DNA from: Labia minor | Lineage: Eukaryota > Arthropoda > Insecta > Dermaptera > Spongiphoridae | Direction of reading: 5' to 3' | DNA length: 64,000 nucleotides | NCBI GenBank assembly: GCA_963082975.1 | Contig: OY720348.1 | Span: forward strand, 22,435,146 to 22,499,145 | In this document: positions 11,016 through 22,810 of the stretch, one piece after another | Layout of the letters: each line of letters opens with the position of its first letter | Numbering within the stretch: position 1 is the stretch's first letter | The notes under the pieces: model-generated | Seen by the model: only the letters and a program-made list of their open reading frames with translations | The model's database searches: none | What the model was told of the DNA's origin: nothing | Program-made: the position numbers and the translations under genes

Positions 11016-11128
11016 TATAGTTACGGAAAAATGTAAACGGCATGGAGGCGGTGTTGTCGGGCAATCAACCGGGTGAGAATGGCCATTGCCATTATCAGAC
11101 TTGGCGTTTACATTTTTCGATCACTATA
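11016..11128. mobile_element. Family VI MITE, copy 1 (Tc1/mariner-like TIRs)
   Basis: 113 bp palindromic element: TATAGTTACGGAAAAATGTAA at one end, and TTTACATTTTTCGATCACTA-TA at the other. Copies at 50124-50400 and 59013-59123 have the same ends with consensus CAGTGACGGAAAAATGTAAA. TA at both outer ends suits Tc1/mariner-type insertion. Confidence 0.7.
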
Positions 11129-11639
11129 CATAGTTAATTAAATTGTTTATGATTTATAAAAAATAGAACAGAAAATGTATTTTTTCTTTATTCATTGGAT
11201 ATAATTTGCACACTTTCAAATAAAATAAATTATTTATTATTTTTATATAATAAAATTGATATTTTAAATCCCAACACCTTCTTTTGTAATAATATGTTTA
11301 ATAAATATAAGTACCGGGACACCGAGCTGATATACAATTCTTTAATTATTTATTATAATTATTAAATGTTGCATCATTGCATCAATCTGATTAAAATGAA
11401 TGGAACATGGGGTCCTCAATAATACATAAATATGTATTATTAGGTATGTTTCTAAGTGCATGAATATTTTTTTTTTTATTGGAAGAATGATAAATAAGTA
11501 TATATCGTAATTTATAATTATAAAATATTATTAAAATATATATTTTTAATTTTATTTCGAAAATAAATAAAAAATTTTAAAATATTTTAAATATAAAAAA
11601 AATTAATACAATATTCTTTAAAAAAAGGCGGGAGTCAAA

Positions 11640-11840
11640 TTTCAATATGGATGACATAGTGACGTCACATTTTTACATTTAAATTAAAAAAAAAACTAAT
11701 GAAGATGTATTTTTCCAGAGATGTGATCAAAAAACTTAATTTTTCTTTATAAATACTATCTCTGGTGTGAATTTCAAAAAAATCGTTAGAGCGGTTTTTG
11801 AGAACCTATGTACAAACAAACAAACAATTTTAGCTAGCAT
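11640..11840 (-). mobile_element. Diverged family II-related fragment
   Basis: gtgacgtcac, ttaaattaaaaaaaaaacta and atgaagatgtatttttccag match the tgacgtcat / aactaatgaagatgattttt part of the reverse-oriented family II copy at 53400-53490. Also carries tcaaaaaaatcgttagagcgg, the common target-sequence-like core of such elements. Ends uncertain. Confidence 0.5.
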
Positions 11841-11959
11841 AATAAGATAAGATTTATAAATTGGCTATAATTACTATCATTTATAAAATAGAATAACTGA
11901 ATATTGATTTGATTGTACTAGATAGAATGGTTCAACTAGAATGGGGATGTAATAATTTC

Positions 11960-12420
11960 GATTGATCAATCAATTACTAAACCCGTATGTACGTCGAGTG
12001 TAGAGGGAATGTTGTATCCCGAGAGGGTCTGGATGCAAAGTTCCATTTAAAGTTAAGATTGGTTGGAAAGAAAAAAAAATCCAGGTGGTGTTGGTGGTGA
12101 AGCGTGTTTGTGATAGTCCAGCACCTCTACCCCCCTTCCTCCTCTTCTTTACCAATCATGACAACGCCCTTGGCCCTTGGACGCGCCCTGCACTATCCTG
12201 GTTCCTGTTTTCTTACTTTCATGCTGGCCTGTTTTCCCGTCTTCCTGACAAGCTCGCTATAGCAAATTACCCCCAGTCTTACACCTCAATTGCCGACGAG
12301 TAATTATTCCCAAGGAACGCCAGTTACCATTAAAACAATTTTACTCGAGGAGAAGAGCCTCGGGAAACGATCGGAAAGTAAAACAAAGAGAGCTAAATAA
12401 TTAATTCATGATATGAAATG
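11960..12420. other. G+C-enriched, apparently unique stretch
   Basis: Distinctly less AT-rich than its surroundings, not matching any repeat family in the window and lacking a convincing exon: open frames on both strands have no domain signature or splice logic. A candidate conserved non-coding element of the DIP-like gene, upstream of exon A; this is inference from composition. Confidence 0.35.
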
Positions 12421-12687
12421 AGCTACAAAATTATCAAATAGAGGCTGGGGGATCTCTCATTAGAGGGATATAAAGAAGAACGAAAGAAAACAAAGAGTAG
12501 AAACCAAAAGTCAATTTACCGAAACCAGAGTCGGCAGGAAATTATCTCAATATCTGTCAGGAGTGAGGGTTACAGGAATTTCATTTTACTTTCATTAGCC
12601 TAAATATTATTGAAAATTAATTAACAATACTAATCTAGCTAATTTCTAAGGTTTTCAGTTCTTTCGCCATATCATTTTATAAATTTA

Positions 12688-12800
12688 CTAGTTTGAGCGC
12701 CGGTGGCTCCTCCTCCTTTACCCCCGGTGTAGTACATTGTAATTTGTTGCAAGTTTGTTTGCGAAAGGTTTTAATTCATTTTAATTCAATCAGTATATTT
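12688..12800 (-). mobile_element. Canonical Helitron 3' terminus, copy 1
   Basis: On the minus strand the sequence ends ggcgctcaaaCTAG at 12688, followed by host T. A GC-rich block with a weak inverted repeat (GAGC...GCTC) lies a few bases upstream. It shares 37 identical bases (12758-12794, containing gattgaattaaaatgaatta) and a diverged continuation (caacaaatta, gggggta) with the + strand terminus at 18345; similarity stops exactly at CTAG in both. Hairpin + CTRR + T is the Helitron 3' signature. The 5' TC end was not located. Confidence 0.7.
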
Positions 12801-13344
12801 TTTATTTCATTTGGATTTTTGTTTTCACTCAAATTTGTAAATTGAACTATTTTCAAAATATAAATTTAAATATTAATAATATTGCTTACTTTGTTTTTGA
12901 AAATATTAATTAATAGCCGATAAATATATTAATATTTATTAATAGGAGGTAGTTTATCAACAAATTCAAACACCAATTCTATTAAAAAAATGAAATATAA
13001 GCATATTATATTATTAATAATTTAAATATATTATATTTAAAAAATGTAATTTAATAATTTAATATTTAATTAAAAAAATTATATTTTGATAATTAAATTA
13101 ATAAATATTTTTAAAAATAATTTAAATAATTTAAAAAATAATCAAATAATTTAGTTCAATATTTAATTAAATTAATATTTAAAAGAATGAAATATATACA
13201 TATATATGTATATTCAATTAACATTTTTTTAAAACACCCACGTCGAATAATGCCATCTAGAGTTATGTGGCCGAATTATAGCGTTACGGACACAGTGAGT
13301 GAGTGAGTGACGATGGCTTTTATATATATAATTGTATTTCTGCA

Positions 13345-13430
13345 ACTGAACTCGAAAGTTTTTTGTCCGTAACAACTACAATATTTCAACCACCTCCTTC
13401 CAATTCTTATCCTCTCCTAATTCAGTTATA
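13345..13430 (-). mobile_element. LINE-b 3'-end fragment
   Basis: gaactcgaaagttttttgtccgtaacaac resembles the gaactcgaaagttcttggcc segment at 56787 of the larger LINE-b copy. The coding part is lost. Confidence 0.5.
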
Positions 13431-13959
13431 ATTTATTTTATTTAAAAATTATTTACTCTTTTATTATTCTCTTTTTTATTCATTGCTATAAAGAAAAATC
13501 TTTATAATTTTATATTTTAACCCAAGAAAAAATTCACATATGATAGATAATTCAATCTCAAAATAGCGAATACCATTCTATTTGTCATTGTTTAATTTCA
13601 CAAGATACATTTAGAGTTTTTTCAAGGGAATGTTTTATAACCTATTACCACTTATCAAATCAAATCATGCGACAAATCAGTCCAAAATACAATGAAGTTG
13701 ATCATTTAACTCCTCACAATGAATAACCTTTTCTATCATTTTGAATTGTAATATAAACGTATTAGTTTAGTTTCTTTCACTCTTCTTGACTATAGGAATA
13801 GAAAATAAATTAAAATTTTTTTCAATTCAATTTTAATTCAAGCTTGTAGCTTAGTAGTAATATAACTAAACGATTCATTTAATGACGAGGGTTTAAATCT
13901 CACCAAGTTTACAAAGAATTTAATCTAATATTTAAGTATTAATGTGATTAATCCTTAAG

Positions 13960-14650
13960 TTGATATTATTATTATTATTATTTGAAGATCGAGGCACCTC
14001 AGCAACTACAGCCATTTGTGCCTTAAAGAAATTATCTATCGTATAAGATAAATCTCATTCATCTCCAAGCAATACTTACAGGGAGAATTTCATCTTCTTA
14101 GCCGGAGAACAGGCCATCAGTAAATTACTGACCGATTCCATTGTGTCAGACGTAACGCTCCCCGGGTAGAACACTTTTAGAATGAATTAATTTTTCTTTT
14201 AGTCCAAAATCTCTATCTATTCAATAAATAACTAATAACAAATACAATATACAATAAATAATCAAATAATAAAAAATATCACCACCCAAATAAGGGCCTG
14301 TAAAGGGGTCCCCTTGAACATCACTAGATTATAATAAATAAAAAATAAGAACAATATACTATACAATAAATAATGACAACAAATACAACAACATTTTATA
14401 TTTTCAAATAAATAATAAATACATAAATAAATAAATACTATATTTTTTTTGTATGATAATTGAATCTTATCTAGAAACTTAACAAATCCTCAAAATTTCC
14501 AATCTTTCTTAATAGATCCCTGATATTCAAATTTTCAATTTTACATGACCTTCTTGCCGATGCGTACGATGGGCATTCAAGAAGGACATGATCCACTATG
14601 ACTCTCCTATCGCACCAAGGGGCATTTTCTTTCTGAATCAGATGTCCATG
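13960..14650 (-). pseudogene. LINE-a remnant: C-terminus of a non-LTR retrotransposon pol plus 3' UTR
   Basis: On the minus strand, from about 14640, the frame reads WCDRRVIVDHVLLECPSYAS then ARRSCKIENLNIRDLLRKIG and stops near 14470. The pattern C-x(n)-H-V-L-L-E-C-P-x-Y-x-x-x-R is the C-terminal RNase H/zinc region of LINE pol proteins of the Jockey/I/R1 groups. A 3' UTR follows down to an (AAT)n tail at about 13965. A second copy occupies 56375-57790. The 5' side is cut where family I copy A begins (14659). Not functional. Confidence 0.65.
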
Positions 14651-14658
14651 GAAAAAAT

Positions 14659-15272
14659 CTGGAGTGTCTCCACTCGACGATCTCGCAAATTTGAATTGGA
14701 TTAAATAACATATATTATATTTAAATTAAATTTAATTAATTATAAATTATAAATTAAACTTAATAAATAATATTTATTAAATAAGCGCGTGTTTGGATCT
14801 TTGTTGATGGCACCACGTCACGTGCTGGCGCGTGATTTGTGTTAAAAAATTAATCCGGTACTTTTAGCGATTCAATCAAGCTGAAATTCTATAAAACAGC
14901 AGTTTTATACAATTTTTAATAATGTCAAAACTATCAAACATATATCTTTATTTTTACGGTCAGTTTAGAGGAAAAAAAAAAAAAACGTAGTAGGTAATGA
15001 ACCACTTTCGGATGAGCTACATTTTTCTCAAAAGTTGAAAGAAACTACAAATTTTGAATAATTCCCGTGTACCAAATTTCATTATTCTAACTCAAACCGT
15101 TTTTGCGTAATCTTGTCTACATACACTTACATACACACACACACACACACACAAATATTTTTCTCAACCTTAGTGAAAATGATTCAGGAACCTTCAAAAC
15201 GTATAAAAACATCAAAATCTCAACATCGAAAATTTCCGTGATCGCAATACTATCTCAGGCGAAATAGTAAAA
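14659..15272 (+). mobile_element. Family I Helentron-like element, copy A
   Basis: Starts CTGGAGTGTCTCCACTCGAC (hairpin GAGTG-TCTC-CACTC) and ends with the TACTATCTC-AGGC-GAAATAGTA hairpin and AAAA. The middle carries tggctctttgttgatggcac-like and aattctggtactttcagc-like blocks and an (AC)n microsatellite (15133-15153). Subterminal ACTATCTCGC/GCGAGATAGT repeats define the family; this copy has mutations in both (cgatctcgc, gcgaaatag). Non-coding. Confidence 0.75.
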
Positions 15273-15766
15273 GAGCAGTGACCTATTCTGAGACGGTACT
15301 GAATGGCCTGCTCTCTCTTCTCGATATTGAATGTTTTTCAAGTGGACAAAGGATAAAGGATGGGTTTGACTATTTATTTATTTATTTATATATATAAACA
15401 AACTTAATGGGTAAATATCTCCGATTATTAGAAAAGAGGACTATATTATTTATATAAAAATGTAATTTAAATTATATTGTAAATTTTATTTTGGTCTTTT
15501 CCTAGCTATTATTTCTTTTTTATTGACGTCTCATTAACTAAGATAATTGGTTAATTTCTATTTGCTATAATTTGTTTTATCAATTTTTCATAAGACCACG
15601 TTGGAATTCGTCACTAGAACATTGAATCTGAATGAGTAGTGAAATAAATATCTATTATTTGTAATTTAACTCCTAAAATAGTTTTCATTCTAGAAACGTA
15701 GAAATGGAACGATGAATCCGAAGTGGGTGACGGTGGCAGTTTGTGCTGATGGATCGCATGTTGCAG
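15273..15766. other. AT-rich intron before exon A
   Basis: Nothing recognisable besides the acceptor at 15765-15766. Confidence 0.6.
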
Positions 15767-15974
15767 GTAGCCTGGCTGCGGGTTGACACGCAAACCATCC
15801 TGACCATTGCCAGCCACGTGATCACCAAAAACCACAGGATCAGTGTGACGCATAGTGAACACCGAACTTGGTATCTTCATATTCGGGAGGTGCGAGAAAC
15901 AGATCGTGGTTGGTACATGTGCCAGATTAACACGGATCCAATGAAGAGCCAGGTCGGTTACCTGGAAGTCGTAG
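15767..15974 (+). CDS. DIP/lachesin-type Ig cell-adhesion protein, exon A (second half of Ig domain 1), partial gene
   Basis: Seen: an open stretch of 69 codons preceded by an AG (ttgcag, 15761-15766) and followed by a good donor (G|gtaagt at 15975). It reads VAWLRVDTQTIL at its start, then HVITKNHRISV, TWYLHIREV, ETDRGWYMCQINTDPMKSQ and YLEVV. These include the C-strand Trp (residue 3), the D-x-G-x-Y-x-C F-strand signature (Cys at residue 52) and the NTDPM hallmark. Known: this pattern belongs to Ig1 of arthropod DIP proteins and their relative lachesin, GPI-linked or membrane cell-surface proteins of neurons; DIPs pair with Dpr proteins through Ig1 to specify synaptic partners. Inference: DIP is favoured over lachesin by WLRVDTQTIL. 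Entry phase is 0 and exit phase 1. The polypyrimidine tract before the acceptor is weak, so the 5' boundary is less certain than the donor. The B-strand Cys must lie in an upstream exon I could not find. The exon is much richer in G+C than its surroundings. Confidence 0.87.
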
Positions 15975-16877
15975 GTAAGTCATATCCATTTACTATAATA
16001 AATTAGAAATTTCATTTTAAAATGTTCTGTTCAACTGAAATTTTATTTTTTTTCACTCAACTAATAAATTATATTTATACCCTTCCATTTATACTAGATT
16101 CAAATAAAGTTGGAATTGATTGATCATTTAGCCCAACAAAGATCCGACTATTTACAAACATCCAAATTTAATATATCATTATAAAATTATACTATTTATT
16201 TATTTTTGTTCTTTGAATATTCTAGTGAAAAATCGTAAAAATGTCCTGTTCTGGGGTTCAGAGTGTTATGATACCATCTGAGGGGTAACACCAAAAATTT
16301 AAAAATAAAAGTACCAAAATATTAATTAAACCTCAAGTATTTAATACATTTAATAAATTGTCTATAAGTTATTCATTTTTTTTTTATTTTTATGTAAAAT
16401 TGTTTAAGGTGAAAATCCCCTCTACGGAAGAGGTGACACTATAATTATCCGTCCCGGGTAACGACACTATTTCCTATCTTCTTTTAGAGATTAGGGCATA
16501 TATTTTATATAATTATATAAAAAAAGAATGATAAAAAGCTTGGATTTGTTTTTACTGTCAAAATCGCTTACATTAAGTATTAAAATTTCAAAAGATAATT
16601 GCCTAAATCAACTTTGCAAGAACAAAAAAACAAAAAAAAAAAAAACAAAAATGAAAATAAATAATTTATAATATTAATTTATAAAACTAAATTTATTATA
16701 ACAAATGAAATTTTAAATCAGCTTTCAGCATATCTTCCTCTTTTGTATTTTTTTTTCATTTAAACAACGTGAATGTTGTCATTTCTCAAAAATTCATTTA
16801 AATCATGGAACACAATTAACCTCACATCCATTATATTAAATTAAATAAAAAAACAAAAGAATAATCCTATTATCTTC

Positions 16878-16926
<49 letters not shown>

Positions 16927-18190
16927 TCTGCAGTATAAATTGAGGGAAAAGTCTTGGTTCTTAAGAACTATTCTTTTAAAATAATTAAATTTGAAATTTA
17001 GGTCTTATTAAATTATATTTAATAATAAGATCTCTAATAGAATCGCCGGCGAAAGTGAACTTATTAAATAATTAAATGAAAACAAAGTAAACGAATTATG
17101 TTCAATTTAATAAAATCCAATAAAATACAAATTTAGGAAGATAAATCTGTGAACTTGATCTTTTCCTTACTAAAGGATACTTATCATCTTTTTATTTATT
17201 TATAATTAATTATATATTTAAATAAAACTATTAACAATCTAAACAATCGTCCACTGTTCATAGATTGATATATATTACAAAACTATATTATATATACACA
17301 TTATATATATATAATTTTATATCTATATAATTAAACGACCACGTAATCCTAAACTCCTTCTAAACGGCTTTATGGATCATAATGGTTTATCATTAGAACC
17401 GTCATGACGAATGGATAAGGTATAAGGTTGAAAATTTCAAAAAAGTTGATCCGTTCCAAAGAGTTATGGGCAAAAAACCGACCCAACACATGTGGCGCTT
17501 CTGGTGGGTCAGTTAAGCAGTTGATACCCAATATAAAATTAACAATTTTATAAATTTCCAAACAAAGAATGTTTATAATAATATTTAAATTTTTATTTTA
17601 AGTTCTGATAATCTATAAGATTAAAAATTAAATTAAATTAATCGATTAATATTTTCTAAAACAAAGTAAGTAATATTTTTTTATATTTAAATTTATATTT
17701 TGAAAAATTGTGTAATTTGAGTAAAAACGAAGATTCAAATGAAAGTAAACGTCGATTGGCTAAAGAAAGAAGGGCACGATGGTTATCTCGAAAAAAAATT
17801 AAAATAAGTGTATATTTTTGTTGATGATATTGAATTGGTATTTTCTTTATACACATATTTTTTAGAATTATTTATTTCTTTTGTTACTTTGTATTCGTTG
17901 TAAATATCACTATAAAGTAGTAGTAAGACTTTATTAAGTAGCTCATTTTATTTATTTTTATTACATATTTTTTTTTAGCAAAGATGTCCTATGATGATAT
18001 AAATTAAACATTGGTTTATTAAACTATGTTCATTTTTCTGAGGACATCTATACATAAATTTTCATAAAATAAATGATCGTGTTGTTATTATTAATATGGT
18101 ATATAATCAATTTAAATGTCGATAAAAAGAAGATATGCTATTCAAAAGTGATCAACAAAGATGTTATATACACTGCACTTAACCCCTTCG
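15975..18190. other. Start of large intron, AT-rich filler
   Basis: A less AT-rich unidentified stretch at 16245-16480 (containing ggggttcagagtgttatgat and cccctctacggaagagg) may be an old transposon. (TA)n microsatellite of about 48 bp at 16874-16922. Confidence 0.5.
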
Positions 18191-18345
18191 TTGATATGAA
18201 TATTTTAATATACTGATTGAATTAAAATGAATTAAAACCTTTCGTATAGTGACTTTCAACAAATTATTATGTATTACAACGGGGGTACAGGGGGCAGAGC
18301 CCCCGTTTAAGTGCGAAGAGCGCCGAAGGCGCTCTGAGAAGCTAG
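18190..18345 (+). mobile_element. Canonical Helitron 3' terminus, copy 2
   Basis: Ends AGAGCGCC-GAA-GGCGCTCT hairpin (18317-18335), gagaag, then CTAG at 18342-18345 followed by host T. A second GC hairpin (GGGGGCAGAGCCCCC, 18290-18304) lies upstream. Homologous to the minus-strand terminus at 12688-12800 and ending at the same CTAG. Only a 3' portion is recognisable; no Rep/helicase coding. Confidence 0.75.
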
Positions 18346-18394
18346 TATATAAATATTGGTTTAAGCCCCCATGAAATCTTTATTTTCATTTGTT

Positions 18395-18600
18395 TTTGGA
18401 AATTAGAGTCTCGACGTTTAGGCGTCAATTTTGACTTCTTTTTCAAGAAAATTTCGATGAGGGAATTTTTTGAATTCTGTATATCCAAAAGTCAAATATA
18501 CCCACAAAAACTCTGACACAGAATAAGATTCAGAATCTCCAAAATTTTCCACTCAAAATTATTTTGAAAATGGCGCCGAAACGTCGACACTCAAATCTCA
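18395..18600. repeat. Foldback repeat of the GGCGCC/GAAAC family
   Basis: Inverted arms: gagtctcgacgtttaggcg (18406) and cgccgaaacgtcgacactc (18573). Loop contains unrelated sequence. Part of a family with six other loci; see 63481-63960 for the best copy. Confidence 0.65.
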
Positions 18601-18647
18601 CAAAAACACTTGAAAGTAATTAAAGTAATTATATAAAGTTATGAAGT

Positions 18648-18678
<31 letters not shown>

Positions 18679-19769
18679 TTGATATATGATAATTTATAGG
18701 TCTCTTAAATAATTATTTTTAATGGTCATACAATATTATATATTATTACATATAATAATAATCATTCAAATTTCTATTATAATAAGAATTAATTCATATA
18801 TTCTATATTTAATTTGTGTTTTGGAAGTTGGAGAGGTTCTGAATCAGAAAAATCTCCATCGATGAATGCCTATATTTATGGATATTTTTATTGTATTTTT
18901 TTGAAAGCATTTTTAAAATAATTTTTCTTTTGAATAGTTAATTTTCAAAAAAATAAAATAAAAGTCAAATTCATGGAGGTTGTTCACCAATGAATATACT
19001 TTTGCCCACGGAATTTGATTAGTAAATCGATGCCATACTGAAGTAGGTCGGTCTATTTTAGGAAAAAATATGCACATTTATTAAAGTAATTACAATGAGT
19101 ACTGTTAAAATCAAATTTATCAACAAATCAATATTTATTAATAGAACCATACCCTAAATTTAAAATTAATAATTAATAATAATAATAATGTACCATCTAT
19201 CTTACCTAGATCGGTTTATATTTTTATTCAAATAATATTGTATCATTTATTTAATTCATTCTTCAATATTAAAATGAATCCATTATTAAAAAATTAATTA
19301 ATTAATTAAAATCATATCCATCAAATATATTTTCAATAAAAATATGTATTACCAGTATGATATCAATTTTATTAACTCATAATAAATCAACCTAAGAATG
19401 ATTAATTGAGAGTTTTGAGAGTGAAGTTATCATTCTTAGTCAATCATTAAACATTCTATTTCAATTAATATGACACCTTAAATTTGACTAATGATGAAAA
19501 AAAATTAGCCTTTTATTTTAGTTTATTTATTTTTTTAGCATATTTTATAAAATATTATATTAGTTTTTAATAATCTTTAGGTTCCTGGATATATATATAA
19601 AAAAAATGATTCTGGTCTTAGAGATAAAATTTTTAGGTGACAATGTTTTTGTGAAATTATATACCATATTGAAAACTTGAAATATTAAGCGTGACACATG
19701 AAATAATGAACAGAATCTCATAGAAAGACAGCTTATATATATATCAGTAGATAATTCCGAATTTTTCCA
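18601..19769. other. AT-rich intronic filler
   Basis: No gene or recognised element; (TA)n at 18648-18675. Confidence 0.6.
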
Positions 19770-19774
19770 TTTTG

Positions 19775-19934
19775 GCTAATGAGATTTGAGTCTCGACGTT
19801 TCGGAGCTCAGTTTTGCGCCATTCTCAAGAGCGTTTTCCATGAGATATTTTTTTATTCTACATCTTAGTCTGTGTGACTAGATTAGAATTTGGTTTTAAT
19901 GGGTGGGTAATTTTTACGTTATGAAGCTCCAGAG
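19775..19934 (-). repeat. Foldback-family arm, interrupted by hAT MITE
   Basis: gagatttgagtctcgacgtt (19780) then cggagctcagttttgcgcca and tctgtgtgac match the left arm and interior of the 63481 element, including the following gtgtgac and gagctcc landmarks. Confidence 0.6.
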
Positions 19935-20099
19935 CAGAGGTTCTCCAACTATGTGTGTGTGTGTGAGGTATATGTACTTATAACCTGACGGTGGTACCTA
20001 CAGTTCTGTTACTTTTAGTAACAAAATCATTTTAGTGTTACCTCTATTTCTTGAAGTAAGTTTCTGTGGTATCTACTGCAGAAAGTTTGAGAGTCATTG
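19935..20099. mobile_element. Short hAT-type MITE
   Basis: CAGAGGTTCTCCAACT at the start and AAGTTTGAGAGTCATTG at the end are imperfect TIRs of the common hAT CAGTGGTTCTCAAACTTTG type. Flanking 8-mers ctccagag and ctctggag agree at 6 of 8 positions. Confidence 0.6.
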
Positions 20100-20766
20100 C
20101 TCTGGAGTATAGATGCGCAATTTATGAGGCACGGCCGATTAAGCGAAGTGCGTAAGGATTGCCATTATTTAAAAAAAATAATTATAAAAATTAATGTTTT
20201 TTTTATAAAAAATAAAAAAAAATGGTTAATTTTTAAAATAAATAAATTAATTTTACACAATATACTCGAATTGTTTTAATCGAATAAGTCAAATAGTTTT
20301 AAAATTATTTTATAGAAATGTAAATATTAATAATTATTATTTTAAAGTTAAAATTTAATCAAATTTAAAATCTGTTTTAAAAAATAATTTATTTATTTGA
20401 ATTCAATCAATCTTGATTTCATTTTTATAAAAACTTTAATTATAATTTTAATTTATATACAATTTTTCGCTCTAGTTGCAAACGCGATGGATAGAAATCA
20501 AAAAATAAATTATACTTGAAAAATGATAAAATAATAAATTGGTATTAAGTGTATTCAGTGTGGATGTATAATTATTTATTTATTGGTAGTTACATTCTGA
20601 TGACTGGTCTTCATGATAAAGATATTCCTGTCCTCCCTTTCTTCACAGTGCCAGTTTCTCTTCTTAAATTTCTCAGCCTGAATGCTTTCAATTATATTTT
20701 TTCAATCTAAGAAATTTTATATAGATATTAATTTTCAATATTTTTGGCAAATGAAATGTTTGTGTG
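20100..20766. other. AT-rich intronic filler
   Basis: No gene seen; short open frames here are poly-A/T artefacts. Confidence 0.55.
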
Positions 20767-21252
20767 CAGGTCAATACTTTCGTGACTTTTTGAATGAAAC
20801 ACAGGTTTTTGGATAAAAAATTATTTTATTTTTCAACGTAGTCCTCTTTTCTTTGAGCTCTATACACTTCGTCCAACGTTTCTCCAATTTTATCATCCCT
20901 TCCAAAAAATAAGATTTGTCAAAATAGGTATTTGTTTGTGAGATGATTTCATCACTTTTCGCAGAGCCATTTCTTCAGGTTTGGAAACAAGAAATACTCA
21001 CTGGGGATTAAACCGGAGAATAGGGCGGATGAGGGAGCAATTCGTATCCCAATTCACGGATTTTTATGAAAATTCACTTTTTTGCATTTTCTTCTCAGGC
21101 AGTCTGCTATTAATGCATGTCAAACAAAAACTAAAAGACCCAGCTGGTTCCAATTACAATAGGAGACAGCTGATAGTTGCCTGCTGACAGGAGCAGTGTT
21201 GCCATTTCATTTAAAAGACAGGAAATTCAAAAAGTCATGGACTTATTGACCT
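20767..21252 (-). pseudogene. Internally deleted mariner element with TIRs
   Basis: CAGGTCAATA plus TGACTTTTTGAAT occur as ~28-bp inverted ends (20767 and 21252). On the minus strand, blocks read ELGYELLPHPPYSP (near 21070), LFPNLKKWLCEK, TNTYFDKSYFLEGMIKLEKR and WTKCIELKKRG, the C-terminal third of a mariner transposase (around its last catalytic Asp), with frameshifts and a stop just after PPYSP. The N-terminal and central parts are deleted. Non-autonomous. Confidence 0.75.
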
Positions 21253-22168
21253 GTCATCGTATTTAATTGAGTTTATTACAATTTCATTAAATTTTTAATC
21301 CCACTTCCGTAGCCTCTCATTAAAAAAAAGGTTATATATAATAATATATTTAAATTCCATCATAAAAAAATTTCTCTAATTCATTTGATTAATTTTCGGT
21401 TAAATCGAAGAAAAACTGTTTATTGAAGGTTGTAATTGATCATTTCTGCTTTGTTGGATAAAATAACTTGATCATTGGTAAATGAATCAGTTGGTTGCTT
21501 TCCACTTTTTATAAAAGCTCATTTTCAATTTGTGAAAATATTTTTATTTCGACGAGAATCCACACTCTCTACCCCTTCCTCACCATCAACTCCTAATTGG
21601 CAACAACAACCAACCATTTGCTTGATTTATTTAGATCAATGAACTTAAAGGACAAAAATATCCTCTGTTATTATATTTTTTTTTTCTTTTCAGATATTGT
21701 TAATTTTGTCGGTTATTGTTAATAAATCTTGTCAGTCGATTTAACTCCTCTCTCACCCTCCATTTTCACCCCTTTTAAGAAGATTTCATTCATTCTTCTG
21801 GATATTATTATCATCACATGACTGCATTTTATTATAAATAAATAAATAAATAAATAAATATCCTACTATATTTTAACTCACCAAAGTTTAATTTAGAAAC
21901 CTATTATTGTATATAATTATTTTTATATTTCACGTTTTAATTTTAATAATAAAAAGAAAAAAAAATAATATGACGTTTAATTTATTTATTTATTTATTTT
22001 TTATAATTCTTCGTGTATTAAAATTGGCCCTAAAATTACCAAGTCTGATTTATTCGATTGCTTTAGTTCCTTTAATAGATATCCAAATTCATTGTAGGTA
22101 TATTTGAATAGAAGTGGGAATTGTTTACATAAATACATACCAAGAATTGTTTACATAAACAAAATTAG
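21253..22168. other. AT-rich intronic filler
   Basis: (AAAT)n run at about 21835-21860; otherwise nothing. Confidence 0.55.
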
Positions 22169-22634
22169 CTGGAGTGTCTCCACTCGACTATCTCGCAATT
22201 TGAATTGGAATAAATAACATAATATATTATATTTAAAAAGAATTTAATTAATTATAAATTATAAATTAAAATTAATAGATAATATTTATTAAATCAGCAC
22301 ATGTTTGGCTCTTTGTTGATGGCACCACGTCACGTGCTGGCGCGTGAGATTTGCAGTGTTAAAAAATTAATTCTGGTACTTTCAGCTATTCAATCAAGCT
22401 GAAATTCTATATATAGCAGTTTTATATAATATTTAATCATGTGAAAAATTATCAAACATATGTCTTTATTTTTACGGTCACTTTAGAGGAAAAAAAAATC
22501 AAACGTTGTAGGTAAAGACCCTCTTCCGGTTGAGCTACATTTCTCAAAAGTTGATAGAAAACTAGGAATTTTGAATAATGCTCATGTACCAAATTTCATG
22601 ATTCTAGCTCAAATTGTTTTTGAGTAATCTTCTC

Positions 22635-22680
<46 letters not shown>

Positions 22681-22810
22681 CACACACAAACAGACATTTT
22701 TCTGAACCTTAGTGAAAATGATTCAGGAACCTTCAAAACGTATAAAAACATCAAAATCTCAACATCGAAAATTTTCGAGATCGTAATAATATCTGTCGAG
22801 ATAGTAAAAA
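22169..22810 (+). mobile_element. Family I Helentron-like element, copy B
   Basis: Same 5' hairpin start (CTGGAGTGTCTCCACTCGAC), tactatctcgc subterminus and 3' end gagatagtaaaaa. Contains tttggctctttgttgatggc and a (TA)n/(AC)n run (22645-22690) at the microsatellite position. Confidence 0.8.

Noticed and set aside
15614..15880. Minus-strand open frame over exon A
   Set aside because: Shadow of the DIP-like exon, no independent domain signal.
16245..16480. Balanced stretch with gggtaacacc and gaggtgacac considered as a TIR element
   Set aside because: Inverted similarity is too short and ends could not be defined; left as filler.
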